From the NCBI GenBank assembly GCA_017463035.1, contig JAFTPY010000310.1:1-7886 (forward strand): 7,886 nt of DNA, in the 5' to 3' direction. The translations under genes were made by a program, and so were the position numbers. This DNA comes from Lachnospiraceae bacterium (lineage in GTDB: Bacteria > Bacillota > Clostridia > Lachnospirales > Lachnospiraceae). Positions 1 through 5,556 of the stretch are shown here, piece by piece. The notes under the pieces were generated by a model that was not told where the DNA came from, ran no database searches, and saw only the letters and a list, made by a program, of their open reading frames with translations. Positions within the stretch are counted from its first letter, which is position 1. Every line of letters starts with the position of its first letter.

Positions 1-482
1 ACCACGGAGTAGATGGTTTCGTTTCTGCGGTAGGCAAGGAAAATCGGTCCGGTCTGTGCGTTACAGGTGTCTACGTGACGGATGCGGTCTTCTTCCTTGT
101 CGGCACGGGTATTCTCGTGTTTTTTGATGACATTGTTCATGTAATCGTCAATGGAGGCACAGGCAACGATACCGGTTTGGGTGCGGCCGTCCATGGTAAG
201 CTCATAAATATAGTAATTGGTGGTGGTGTCGGTAACAAAGGTACCGTCGGCAATGCGGGCATTTAACAGCTCGGCAGCTTTTGCATAAACACAATCCGCA
301 TAAGTATCCACGTCATCCGGAAACTGGGTTTCCGCGCGGTCGATATTTAAAAAGGAGAGAGTGTCTTTCGCAACTACCGCTTTTGCTTCGCTGCGGTTGT
401 AAACGTCATAAGGTAATGCGGCAACGCGATGTGCCAGCTCCGCGGTAGGGCGGATACAGTAAAAAGGTTTGATAGTAGCCAT
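1..482 (-). CDS. DUF1015 family protein, N-terminal part (cut by window edge)
   Basis: The 160 complete codons visible read as the N-terminal part of a DUF1015 (COG4198) protein, a family of roughly 400-430 residues whose biochemical role is not established. Recognisable family sequence includes the opening MATIKPF, ALPYDV at about residues 22-27, SFLNID at 43-48, and the highly conserved stretch from about 111 to 149 containing SIDDYMNNVIKKHE, then EEDRIRH and TGPIFL. The ATG at 482-480 is chosen because a GGAAAGGA ribosome binding site lies about 8 bases upstream and a strong promoter lies before it. No signal peptide is seen, so the protein is presumably cytoplasmic. In Clostridia these genes often sit beside serine biosynthesis genes (serA/serC), but that neighbour would be outside the window. 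The C-terminal part is missing only because the window ends. Confidence 0.9.
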   Translation of the reverse strand, partial: MATIKPFYCIRPTAELAHRVAALPYDVYNRSEAKAVVAKDTLSFLNIDRAETQFPDDVDTYADCVYAKAAELLNARIADGTFVTDTTTNYYIYELTMDGRTQTGIVACASIDDYMNNVIKKHENTRADKEEDRIRHVDTCNAQTGPIFLAYRRNETIYSV

Positions 483-525
483 AAGTAGGGTCCTTTCCGG
501 TAAAAATACCAATGTTTCTAAAAGG

Positions 526-554
526 AGTATACCTGTTTTTTTATGAAAGTGCAA
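526..554 (-). promoter_or_regulatory. Sigma-A-type promoter for the DUF1015 gene
   Basis: On the minus strand TTGCAC (554-549) and TATACT (531-526) are separated by exactly 17 bases. The predicted transcript would start near 519, giving a leader of roughly 37 bases. It is placed correctly ahead of the DUF1015 start at 482. Confidence 0.75.
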
Positions 555-601
555 GACAAAGTAAAAAGAATATAAAATATTAAATTAATTTCTTTTTTTA
601 G

Positions 602-630
602 TGGAAATTTGTCAAAAAATAGTGTATAAT
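602..630 (+). promoter_or_regulatory. Probable sigma-A-type promoter for the CheX/CheY-like pair
   Basis: A perfect TATAAT lies at 625-630, with TGGAAA (4 of 6 consensus bases) at 602-607 and a 17-base spacer. A better -35 lookalike, TTGTCA at 609-614, is only 10 bases from the -10 box and so is unlikely to be used with it. Start of transcription would be near 637. The element is divergent from the DUF1015 promoter. No sigma-28 (flagellar/chemotaxis) consensus was seen here. Confidence 0.55.
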
Positions 631-679
631 GATAGAAAGCAAATCAGAACACCGTGAAATTATGTAAAGGGGGCATTTG

Positions 680-1558
680 ATGATCAGTTATTTATTAGGC
701 AACTACCTGGTAGAAGAAGGCTTTATGACCAAGGAACAATTATCACATGTGATTTCCATGCAGGAGAAAATTCGTGTAAAGCTCGGATTGATTGCTGTTT
801 CCGAAGGTATGCTTACTTTGGATCAGGCAGATGCAATTAATCGGTTGCAGCAGACTATGGACAAGCGCTTCGGTGATATTGCGGTTGAGATGGGATATTT
901 GACCGATGCCCAGGTGGGAAGCCTTTTGAAAATGCAGGGAAACGAGTTTTTGACCTTTGCACAGACTTTAGTGGATGAGGGTATTGTTTCTATGGACAAG
1001 ATTCAGCTTGTATTGAGAAGCTATCAGGTGGAGAACGGTTTCACCAATACGGAGCTGGAAGCAATTAAGAGCGGTGATATCGAGAAGATTGTACCGTTGT
1101 TCCTGCCGAAGGGGGCAGAAGATTACGAGGATATCGTAACGGTTGCGTTAAAGACGATTGTTCGTTGTATCGATCGTCACGCATATCCGATTACCGGTAC
1201 CCTGGTGAATAAGGTTGATTTGGTAAAACCGGTATCTCAGGAGTTGGAAGGCGGAGACGGATGGAAGGTAGGCTTTGCCGACGAGAAGGGCGGTTTGTGC
1301 AGTTTAGCATCCGGCTTTGCGAAGGAAACGTTTACGGAAGTAGATGAGGATGTACAGGATGCGGTAGGTGAGCTGTTGAACTGCATCAGCGGTTTATTTG
1401 CTACAGCACAAAGCAATAAGGGAATCACATTAGAGTTGATGCCGCCGGAGATGGGGGAGAACGCGTCGGTATCCGGCAGTGGCATTCTTGTAATGCCGTT
1501 CGGTATAGGCGATACTACAGTGAACTTTGTTGTTACAAATAAAAAAGGTTGGAGGTAG
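680..1558 (+). CDS. CheX-like phosphatase with N-terminal MshEN-like repeats
   Basis: This 292-residue protein has two parts. Residues 5-116 form three clear and one weaker copy of a motif with a 29-residue period: LLGNYLVEEG (from 5), KLGLIAVSEG (34), RFGDIAVEMG (63) and TFAQTLVDEG (92), each ending in a Gln at 28, 57, 86 and 116. The 24-residue unit plus 5-residue spacer matches the layout of MshEN/GspE N-terminal domains, some of which bind cyclic di-GMP. Residues about 140-290 resemble CheX, a CheY-P phosphatase; the ExxN catalytic signature is E231-L-L-N234, preceded by D227 and followed by PP at 255-256. No signal peptide or membrane segment is seen. The ATG at 680 is 6 bases from the AAAGGGGG site (666-673); the TTG at 677 is too close. 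It is followed 4 bases later by a cheY-like gene, its likely substrate. The CheX assignment is good; ligand binding is inference. Confidence 0.82.
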   Translation: MISYLLGNYLVEEGFMTKEQLSHVISMQEKIRVKLGLIAVSEGMLTLDQADAINRLQQTMDKRFGDIAVEMGYLTDAQVGSLLKMQGNEFLTFAQTLVDEGIVSMDKIQLVLRSYQVENGFTNTELEAIKSGDIEKIVPLFLPKGAEDYEDIVTVALKTIVRCIDRHAYPITGTLVNKVDLVKPVSQELEGGDGWKVGFADEKGGLCSLASGFAKETFTEVDEDVQDAVGELLNCISGLFATAQSNKGITLELMPPEMGENASVSGSGILVMPFGIGDTTVNFVVTNKKGWR

Positions 1559-1562
1559 TACC

Positions 1563-1937
1563 ATGGCGATTACTGTATTGGTTGTAGATGATTCCAAAAC
1601 TTCAAGAAAGATGTTGACCGATGTGCTGACCAGAATGGGACTTGAAGTAATCGGTGAAGCGGTAAACGGCGAAGAAGGCTTTTTAAAGTATAAAGAGTTA
1701 CGTCCGGATATTGTGACAATGGATATTACCATGCCGGTGATGAACGGTTTGGAGTCCTTGCTTTTGATTAAGCATGAAGATGAAAATGCTAAGGTTGTTA
1801 TGATTACGGCAGCAGGCCAGAAGAACAATCTGATGCAGGCGGTGAAAGCCGGTGCGGAGGAGTTCCTGACGAAGCCGTTGGAGGAAGAAGAGATTCGCCG
1901 GGTTATCGGTGAGATTTCCGCAAAGCTTGAAAAGTAG
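1563..1937 (+). CDS. CheY-like stand-alone response regulator
   Basis: A 124-residue single receiver domain with no output domain. All the usual residues are visible: acidic pair D9/D10, phosphoacceptor D54 (in TMDITMPVMNG), switch Thr T82 (MITAAG), aromatic F101 and invariant K104 followed by P105. Such proteins act by phosphorylation-dependent binding to a partner, classically the flagellar switch, but others bind different targets. It starts at an ATG 7 bases after GGAGG (1551-1555), which overlaps the end of the preceding CheX-like gene, so the two are almost certainly co-transcribed and perhaps translationally coupled. The upstream CheX-like protein is the likely dephosphorylating partner. 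No histidine kinase is in the window, so the phosphate donor is unknown. I do not assign the symbol cheY because no other chemotaxis genes are present and many CheY-like proteins do something else. Confidence 0.93.
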   Translation: MAITVLVVDDSKTSRKMLTDVLTRMGLEVIGEAVNGEEGFLKYKELRPDIVTMDITMPVMNGLESLLLIKHEDENAKVVMITAAGQKNNLMQAVKAGAEEFLTKPLEEEEIRRVIGEISAKLEK

Positions 1938-1945
1938 GAGTGTAA

Positions 1946-1974
1946 GGGCTGTCGCATAGGCGACGGCCCTTTTT
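1946..1974 (+). terminator. Rho-independent terminator of the CheX/CheY-like unit
   Basis: A 10-bp stem GGGCTGTCGC / GCGACGGCCC with one G-T (G-U in RNA) pair and loop ATAG, directly followed by five T (1970-1974). It begins 9 bases after the cheY-like stop codon. The left half of this hairpin is also the outermost segment of the long inverted repeat described separately. Confidence 0.9.
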
Positions 1975-2168
1975 GGTGGGGACGGTGCCTGAATGTGTAT
2001 GGGGCTGTCCCTCTCTTGTATTTTCTTTTATAGTTTATCAATAAGCAGGTCTTACGAATTTCTTCCTCTTTTCTCGTACTCCGGATAGAGTCTTTCTAAT
2101 TACTTCGGGGAAGTTTTTTATAGGTGACGCAACCGCCCTGATGCGGCATCCGTGCCTTATGGCGGGCT

Positions 2169-2191
2169 CGCCCGGACCTCCTGTCCGGGCG
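2169..2191. other. Strong G+C hairpin in the core of the inverted repeat
   Basis: CGCCCGGAC (2169-2177) and GTCCGGGCG (2183-2191) form a perfect 9-bp stem with loop CTCCT. No T-run follows on either strand, so it does not look like a terminator. It lies within the G+C-rich centre of the long inverted repeat. A weaker enclosing pair, TGCCT (2153-2157) with AGGCA (2200-2204), may close a larger domain. Confidence 0.7.
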
Positions 2192-2375
2192 TAGCTGACA
2201 GGCAATCGAAGTAATAAGAAAGTCTACTATCCTGCGTAATGTTCAAAGAGGCAAGAGATTCGTAAGTCCTGCTTGATTTGAAGTGTAATAAAGAAAATAC
2301 AAAGGAGGGACTGTGCTTTTACACCTTTTCAGGCACCTGTTCAATACAAAGGAAGCCGCTGCTATGCGACAGCCC

Positions 2376-2391
2376 ATATTCTTCTGAATAT
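2376..2391. other. Small A+T hairpin abutting the inverted repeat
   Basis: ATATTC / GAATAT with loop TTCT, a perfect 6-bp stem, starts at the base next to the right end of the long inverted repeat and lies 17 bases downstream of the glycosyltransferase stop codon on the minus strand. It is too A+T-rich and lacks a proper T-run to be called a terminator with confidence. Confidence 0.4.
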
Positions 2392-2408
2392 CTATATTAT
2401 CTAAGGGG

Positions 2409-3668
2409 TTACACCTCCGAAAAGTACAGTACCAACTTTTCTGCATACTGCCTCCAAGTAAGATGCTCCTTCGCGTATTTTTTTGCTCTGTCCGCTATCT
2501 GCTGCATCTCATCCGGACGGTTCAGAAGGTTTGTGACCATGTCCGGTAATGCGGAAAGGTTCTTTAAATCGTAGTAGCGAAGCATGTCGCCGTCGGTAAA
2601 ATGCTCTGTCAGGTATCGGCTCTTATCGGTGACGCATACGGTACCGTTTAGCATGGAGCTATAGATGCGGTCGTGGGCACCTCGCTTAAACCAAGGCATG
2701 ACGTTTAAGGAGATTTTTGCTTCGGAGATTGCTTTTAGGCAGACTTCCGTATCGGAGTATTCCGTGTAGGTGAGTCTGTTTTTGTTTTTGACGGAAAGGG
2801 TTTCCCAGCCGGCGCCGATACAGTGTACCGGGACGTCGGCATCCACCAGGGTCTGTATTGCTTTGCCCCGGAAGGAAAAACGAATCCATAAGTCAAGAAA
2901 AATCATTTTATTCATGACATTTCTTAAATCTTCTGTGGTGAGTTCCGGCAACTCCCGATTCAGGTGACGTAAATACACCGTGTGGATGCATTGGTCCGGA
3001 TCTGCCAGTAAATCATCCAGGATCCCGTGATAAAAGGCGTCGTATTCCGCTCCGTTACGACTCATATAAGGAAGAAAAAAGTCGGGTTGTGTATAACATC
3101 CTGTGAATACTACTGGAGTAGAACGTTCCGCAATGGAAAGTTGCGGAACGGTGTTTCCTGTCAGGTTCGGAATCCACAGGGACGGGTCGATTACATCATC
3201 TCTCAAAGAGAAAGGGGCTCCGCCACCGAAGGAGGCACGGTAATCGCATCCGGCCAGGGGCATGGTTTCGCCCAGGCGAATTTCCGGATAAAATTGCTTC
3301 ATATAATCCGTATGGTCTTCATCAATACAAATCTGCAAATACCGTTTCGGTAAATACTTCAATTCTTCATAATAATAAAACGGATGGTCCACGATGATGT
3401 TAATGCAGGCTACATCGTATTTGTCCCAGAAAAGCTCGCCCTCCGGAGTGTGGAAAATGGCTTCCCGCTGGATGCCGTGATAATTAAAGGTAATCATTAC
3501 GATTTCGTGTCCTTTAATAAAATCGATTATCTTTTCCGTGCCGAAAAAAGGCTCGTGAATGCGGACAAGACGTACTTCATAGCCCATTTTTACATATTCC
3601 TCCGCCAGACGGTCGGAGAAAAAGTGCAGGGTTTCCACACTCGGTTGAAAAAGTAACAATCGTTTCAT
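2409..3668 (-). CDS. CgeB-like GT-B fold glycosyltransferase
   Basis: A 419-residue protein whose C-terminal third matches the Glyco_trans_1_2/CgeB-like pattern: a conserved stretch from about 321 with LNVMPWFKRGAHDRI, SSMLNG at 337-342, CVTDKSRYLTEHF, then DGDMLRYYDLKNL and a C-terminal helix ending HLTWRQYAEKL. The N-terminal half begins with a Rossmann-like strand (MKRLLLFQPS) and helix, as in GT-B enzymes. It probably transfers a sugar from a nucleotide-sugar donor to a surface or spore polymer; donor and acceptor cannot be read from the sequence. No signal peptide or membrane segment is seen, so it acts in the cytoplasm. The ATG at 3668 is preferred: the GTG at 3674 lies inside the GGGAGG site (3679-3674). 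The gene stands alone, converging on the cheY-like gene and divergent from prfC. Confidence 0.82.
   Translation of the reverse strand: MKRLLLFQPSVETLHFFSDRLAEEYVKMGYEVRLVRIHEPFFGTEKIIDFIKGHEIVMITFNYHGIQREAIFHTPEGELFWDKYDVACINIIVDHPFYYYEELKYLPKRYLQICIDEDHTDYMKQFYPEIRLGETMPLAGCDYRASFGGGAPFSLRDDVIDPSLWIPNLTGNTVPQLSIAERSTPVVFTGCYTQPDFFLPYMSRNGAEYDAFYHGILDDLLADPDQCIHTVYLRHLNRELPELTTEDLRNVMNKMIFLDLWIRFSFRGKAIQTLVDADVPVHCIGAGWETLSVKNKNRLTYTEYSDTEVCLKAISEAKISLNVMPWFKRGAHDRIYSSMLNGTVCVTDKSRYLTEHFTDGDMLRYYDLKNLSALPDMVTNLLNRPDEMQQIADRAKKYAKEHLTWRQYAEKLVLYFSEV
3124..3150. repeat. 10-bp perfect inverted repeat inside the glycosyltransferase gene
   Basis: CGTTCCGCAA (3124-3133) and TTGCGGAACG (3141-3150) are perfect reverse complements with a 7-base loop. 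On the coding (minus) strand the segment encodes part of VPQLSIAER. It could fold in the mRNA or be a protein-binding or recombination palindrome; no function is shown. Confidence 0.75.
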
Positions 3669-3697
3669 AGGCACCTCCCGGATAATGGAATATGAAG

Positions 3698-3715
3698 TCC
3701 GATAAATGAATCGGA
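3698..3715. other. Short palindrome in the glycosyltransferase leader
   Basis: TCCGAT / ATCGGA with a 6-base loop (AAATGA) lies between the predicted transcription start (about 3721) and the ribosome binding site of the glycosyltransferase. It could be an operator or leader hairpin. A 6-bp stem is not rare by chance. Confidence 0.35.
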
Positions 3716-3727
3716 AGCTCTGTATTC

Positions 3728-3756
3728 ATACTAACATAAGGGAAAGTAATTGACAA
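3728..3756 (-). promoter_or_regulatory. Sigma-A-type promoter for the glycosyltransferase
   Basis: On the minus strand TTGTCA (3756-3751) is 17 bases from TAGTAT (3733-3728), and the -10 box is preceded by TGT, an extended -10 motif. This gives a leader of roughly 50 bases before the ATG at 3668. Confidence 0.65.
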
Positions 3757-3825
3757 GAGTGCTTGGGAGTAGAGCGGTATACGGAGCAAGAAAAAGAGAG
3801 GAGAGAGGGTTTTCGAAAGCGCCCC

Positions 3826-3854
3826 TTGCATATCGCAGGAAAATCATGTAAAAT
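3826..3854 (+). promoter_or_regulatory. Sigma-A-type promoter for prfC
   Basis: TTGCAT (3826-3831) and TAAAAT (3849-3854) are separated by 17 bases. The start would be near 3861, leaving a leader of about 74 bases. The rest of the leader is purine-rich; a weak GCCCT/AGGGC pair (3870-3874, 3894-3898) is the only structure seen. Confidence 0.65.
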
Positions 3855-3934
3855 AAGATGTCATGGTATGCCCTGAAAATGGAAAAAGGAAGAAGGGCTG
3901 CTTATAAAAAGAGAACAATATGCAGGAGGCAATT

Positions 3935-5521
3935 ATGAACCACAGCAATGAAATAAATAAACGACGTACCTTTGCGATTATTTCCCACCCGGATGCCGGT
4001 AAGACCACACTGACGGAGAAGCTTTTGTTATACGGAGGTGCCATTAATCTGGCAGGCTCCGTTAAGGCAAAGAAGACCGCGAAGCATGCGGTTTCCGACT
4101 GGATGGAAATCGAAAAGCAGAGAGGTATTTCCGTTACTTCTTCCGTGATGCAGTTTAATTATGACGGATACTGCATCAATATTCTGGATACCCCGGGGCA
4201 TCAGGATTTCTCCGAGGATACGTACCGTACCCTTATGGCGGCGGATTCCGCGGTCATGGTTATTGATGCATCCAAGGGTGTTGAGGCGCAGACCAAGAAG
4301 CTCTTCAAGGTTTGTGTCATGCGTCATATTCCGATTTTTACCTTTGTGAATAAGATGGACCGCGAGGCGAGAGATACCTTCGAGCTTCTGGATGAGATTG
4401 AAAATGTGCTGGGAATCCGCACCTGTCCGATGAACTGGCCGATTGGGTCCGGTAAGAATTTTAAGGGTGTGTACCACAGAGATACGGAGACCATTACCCG
4501 GTTTATCGCCGCAAATAACGGTCAGAATGAAGTGGAAAAAATCGAGGCGACCCTCGGTGATGCGAACTTGGATGAGATTATAGGCAGAGAAAATCATCAG
4601 AATCTGGTGGACGAGATTGAGCTGTTGGATGGTGCCAGCAGTGAGTTTGATTTGGAAAGAGTCAGTGCCGGTGAGTTGACACCGGTGTTCTTCGGCTCCG
4701 CCCTTACCAATTTCGGTGTAGAGACGTTCCTTGAGCACTTTTTAGAGATGACCACCTCGCCGCTTCCGCGTAACGCGAAGAGTGGTGTGATTAAACCTTT
4801 GGAGCATGACTTCTCCGCCTTTGTATTTAAGATTCAGGCGAATATGAACAAAGCCCACCGTGACCGTATCGCATTTATGCGTATCTGTTCCGGTAAGTTT
4901 GAGGCCGGTATGGAAGTAAATCATGTCCAGGGTGGTAAGAAGATTCGTTTGTCCCAGCCGCAGCAGATGATGGCACAGGACAGAAAGATTGTGGAAGAGG
5001 CCTATGCCGGAGATATTATCGGTGTATTCGACCCGGGCATTTTCTCCATCGGAGATACGGTATGCGCACCGGGAGAGCAGAGTGACTATGAAGGTATCCC
5101 GACCTTCGCTCCGGAGCATTTTGCGAAGATTCGTCAGGTGGATACCATGAAGCGGAAGCAGTTTATTAAGGGCGTGTCCCAGATTGCCCAGGAGGGTGCG
5201 ATTCAGATTTTCCAGGAGTTTAATACCGGTATGGAAGAAATTATCGTGGGCGTTGTTGGCGTGCTGCAGTTTGACGTGCTTCGATTCCGCCTGGAGTCCG
5301 AGTACGGTGTGGAAATTCGTATGGACCCGCTTCCTTATGAATATATCCGTTGGATTGAAAATGACGGGATTGATGTGGCGAAGTTAAATATTACGACGGA
5401 CTCCAAGAGAGTAAAGGATTTAAAGGACAGACCGTTACTTCTTTTCACTCACGAGTGGAGTATCCGCACCGTATTGGAGCGTAACGAGGGCTTAAAGCTG
5501 ACGGAGTTTGCAAAGAACTAA
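3935..5521 (+). CDS. prfC: Peptide chain release factor 3 (RF3)
   Basis: A 528-residue translational GTPase that recycles RF1/RF2 from the ribosome after termination. The G motifs are intact: P-loop SHPDAGKT at 17-24, the G2 region QRGISVTSS at 62-70, DTPGHQDF at 85-92 and NKMD at 139-142. The middle part has the RF3-specific sequence around MNWPIGSGKNFKGVYHR, and the C-terminal half carries the family's beta-barrel and RF3 domain (for example VGVVGVLQFDVLRFRLESEYG). Length equals the usual 525-530 residues. The ATG at 3935 follows AGGAGG (3924-3929) by 5 bases; the in-frame ATG at 3920 would overlap that site and add five residues not expected for RF3. It has its own promoter and is followed after 35 bases by the CotH gene with no terminator. 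The P-loop SHPDAGKT and overall length separate it from EF-G and other paralogues. Confidence 0.97.
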   Translation: MNHSNEINKRRTFAIISHPDAGKTTLTEKLLLYGGAINLAGSVKAKKTAKHAVSDWMEIEKQRGISVTSSVMQFNYDGYCINILDTPGHQDFSEDTYRTLMAADSAVMVIDASKGVEAQTKKLFKVCVMRHIPIFTFVNKMDREARDTFELLDEIENVLGIRTCPMNWPIGSGKNFKGVYHRDTETITRFIAANNGQNEVEKIEATLGDANLDEIIGRENHQNLVDEIELLDGASSEFDLERVSAGELTPVFFGSALTNFGVETFLEHFLEMTTSPLPRNAKSGVIKPLEHDFSAFVFKIQANMNKAHRDRIAFMRICSGKFEAGMEVNHVQGGKKIRLSQPQQMMAQDRKIVEEAYAGDIIGVFDPGIFSIGDTVCAPGEQSDYEGIPTFAPEHFAKIRQVDTMKRKQFIKGVSQIAQEGAIQIFQEFNTGMEEIIVGVVGVLQFDVLRFRLESEYGVEIRMDPLPYEYIRWIENDGIDVAKLNITTDSKRVKDLKDRPLLLFTHEWSIRTVLERNEGLKLTEFAKN

Positions 5522-5537
5522 AGAAAAGAACTAAAGA
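5512..5537 (+). repeat. Perfect 13-bp tandem duplication across the prfC stop codon
   Basis: The 13-mer AAAGAACTAAAGA occurs at 5512-5524 and again at 5525-5537. The first copy contains the prfC stop TAA (5519-5521). The second copy lies in the spacer before the CotH ribosome binding site. It looks like a slipped-strand duplication and does not change the prfC protein. Confidence 0.85.
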
Positions 5538-5556
5538 AAAAGAAGGGGAGGGTACT

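Larger units (their letters stand above)
1946..2375. repeat. Long imperfect inverted repeat filling the convergent intergenic region
   Basis: The two halves of this 430-base stretch are reverse complements over most of their length. Perfect pairing blocks, left with right: 1946-1959/2362-2375 (14 bp), 1984-1992/2329-2337 (9), 2007-2013/2305-2311 (7), 2016-2028/2290-2302 (13), 2043-2049/2268-2274 (7), 2051-2059/2258-2266 (9), 2061-2064/2253-2256 (4), 2065-2071/2245-2251 (7), 2083-2088/2227-2232 (6), 2092-2097/2217-2222 (6), 2099-2107/2207-2215 (9). The order is fully collinear, with only small internal loops. The unpaired centre, 2108-2206, is G+C-rich and has its own hairpins. No convincing gene lies inside. 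It could be a MITE-like palindromic element, an inverted duplication, or a large structured RNA; no transposase and no clear target-site duplication were seen. Confidence 0.85.

Noticed and set aside
75..266. Plus-strand open frame of 63 codons
   Set aside because: Antisense to the clearly recognisable DUF1015 gene; Gly/Val-rich shadow.
1430..2041. Minus-strand open frame of 203 codons
   Set aside because: It lies opposite the end of the CheX-like gene, the whole cheY-like gene and its terminator, has low-complexity Ser/Phe-rich sequence and no ribosome binding site.
2296..2353. Direct repeat AATACAAAGGA at 2296-2306 and 2343-2353
   Set aside because: Only two 11-base A-rich copies; too little to call an element.
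1946..2375. Retron non-coding RNA
   Set aside because: A long inverted repeat is a retron feature, but no reverse transcriptase is adjacent and the flanking genes are ordinary.
1946..2375. Insertion sequence with transposase
   Set aside because: No transposase frame or remnant is present and no direct repeat flanks the ends, so only a non-autonomous element remains possible.
2278..2574. Plus-strand open frame of 98 codons crossing the palindrome edge
   Set aside because: Half lies in the inverted repeat and half opposite the glycosyltransferase 3' end; no good start site and a Cys/Ser/Tyr-rich translation.
3788..3809. 22-base all-purine tract between two divergent promoters
   Set aside because: Low-complexity A/G tract without symmetry or a known motif; probably just purine-rich intergenic DNA.
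4028..4738. Minus-strand open frame of 236 codons
   Set aside because: Fully antisense to prfC, whose protein is unmistakable; no family resemblance in the antisense translation.
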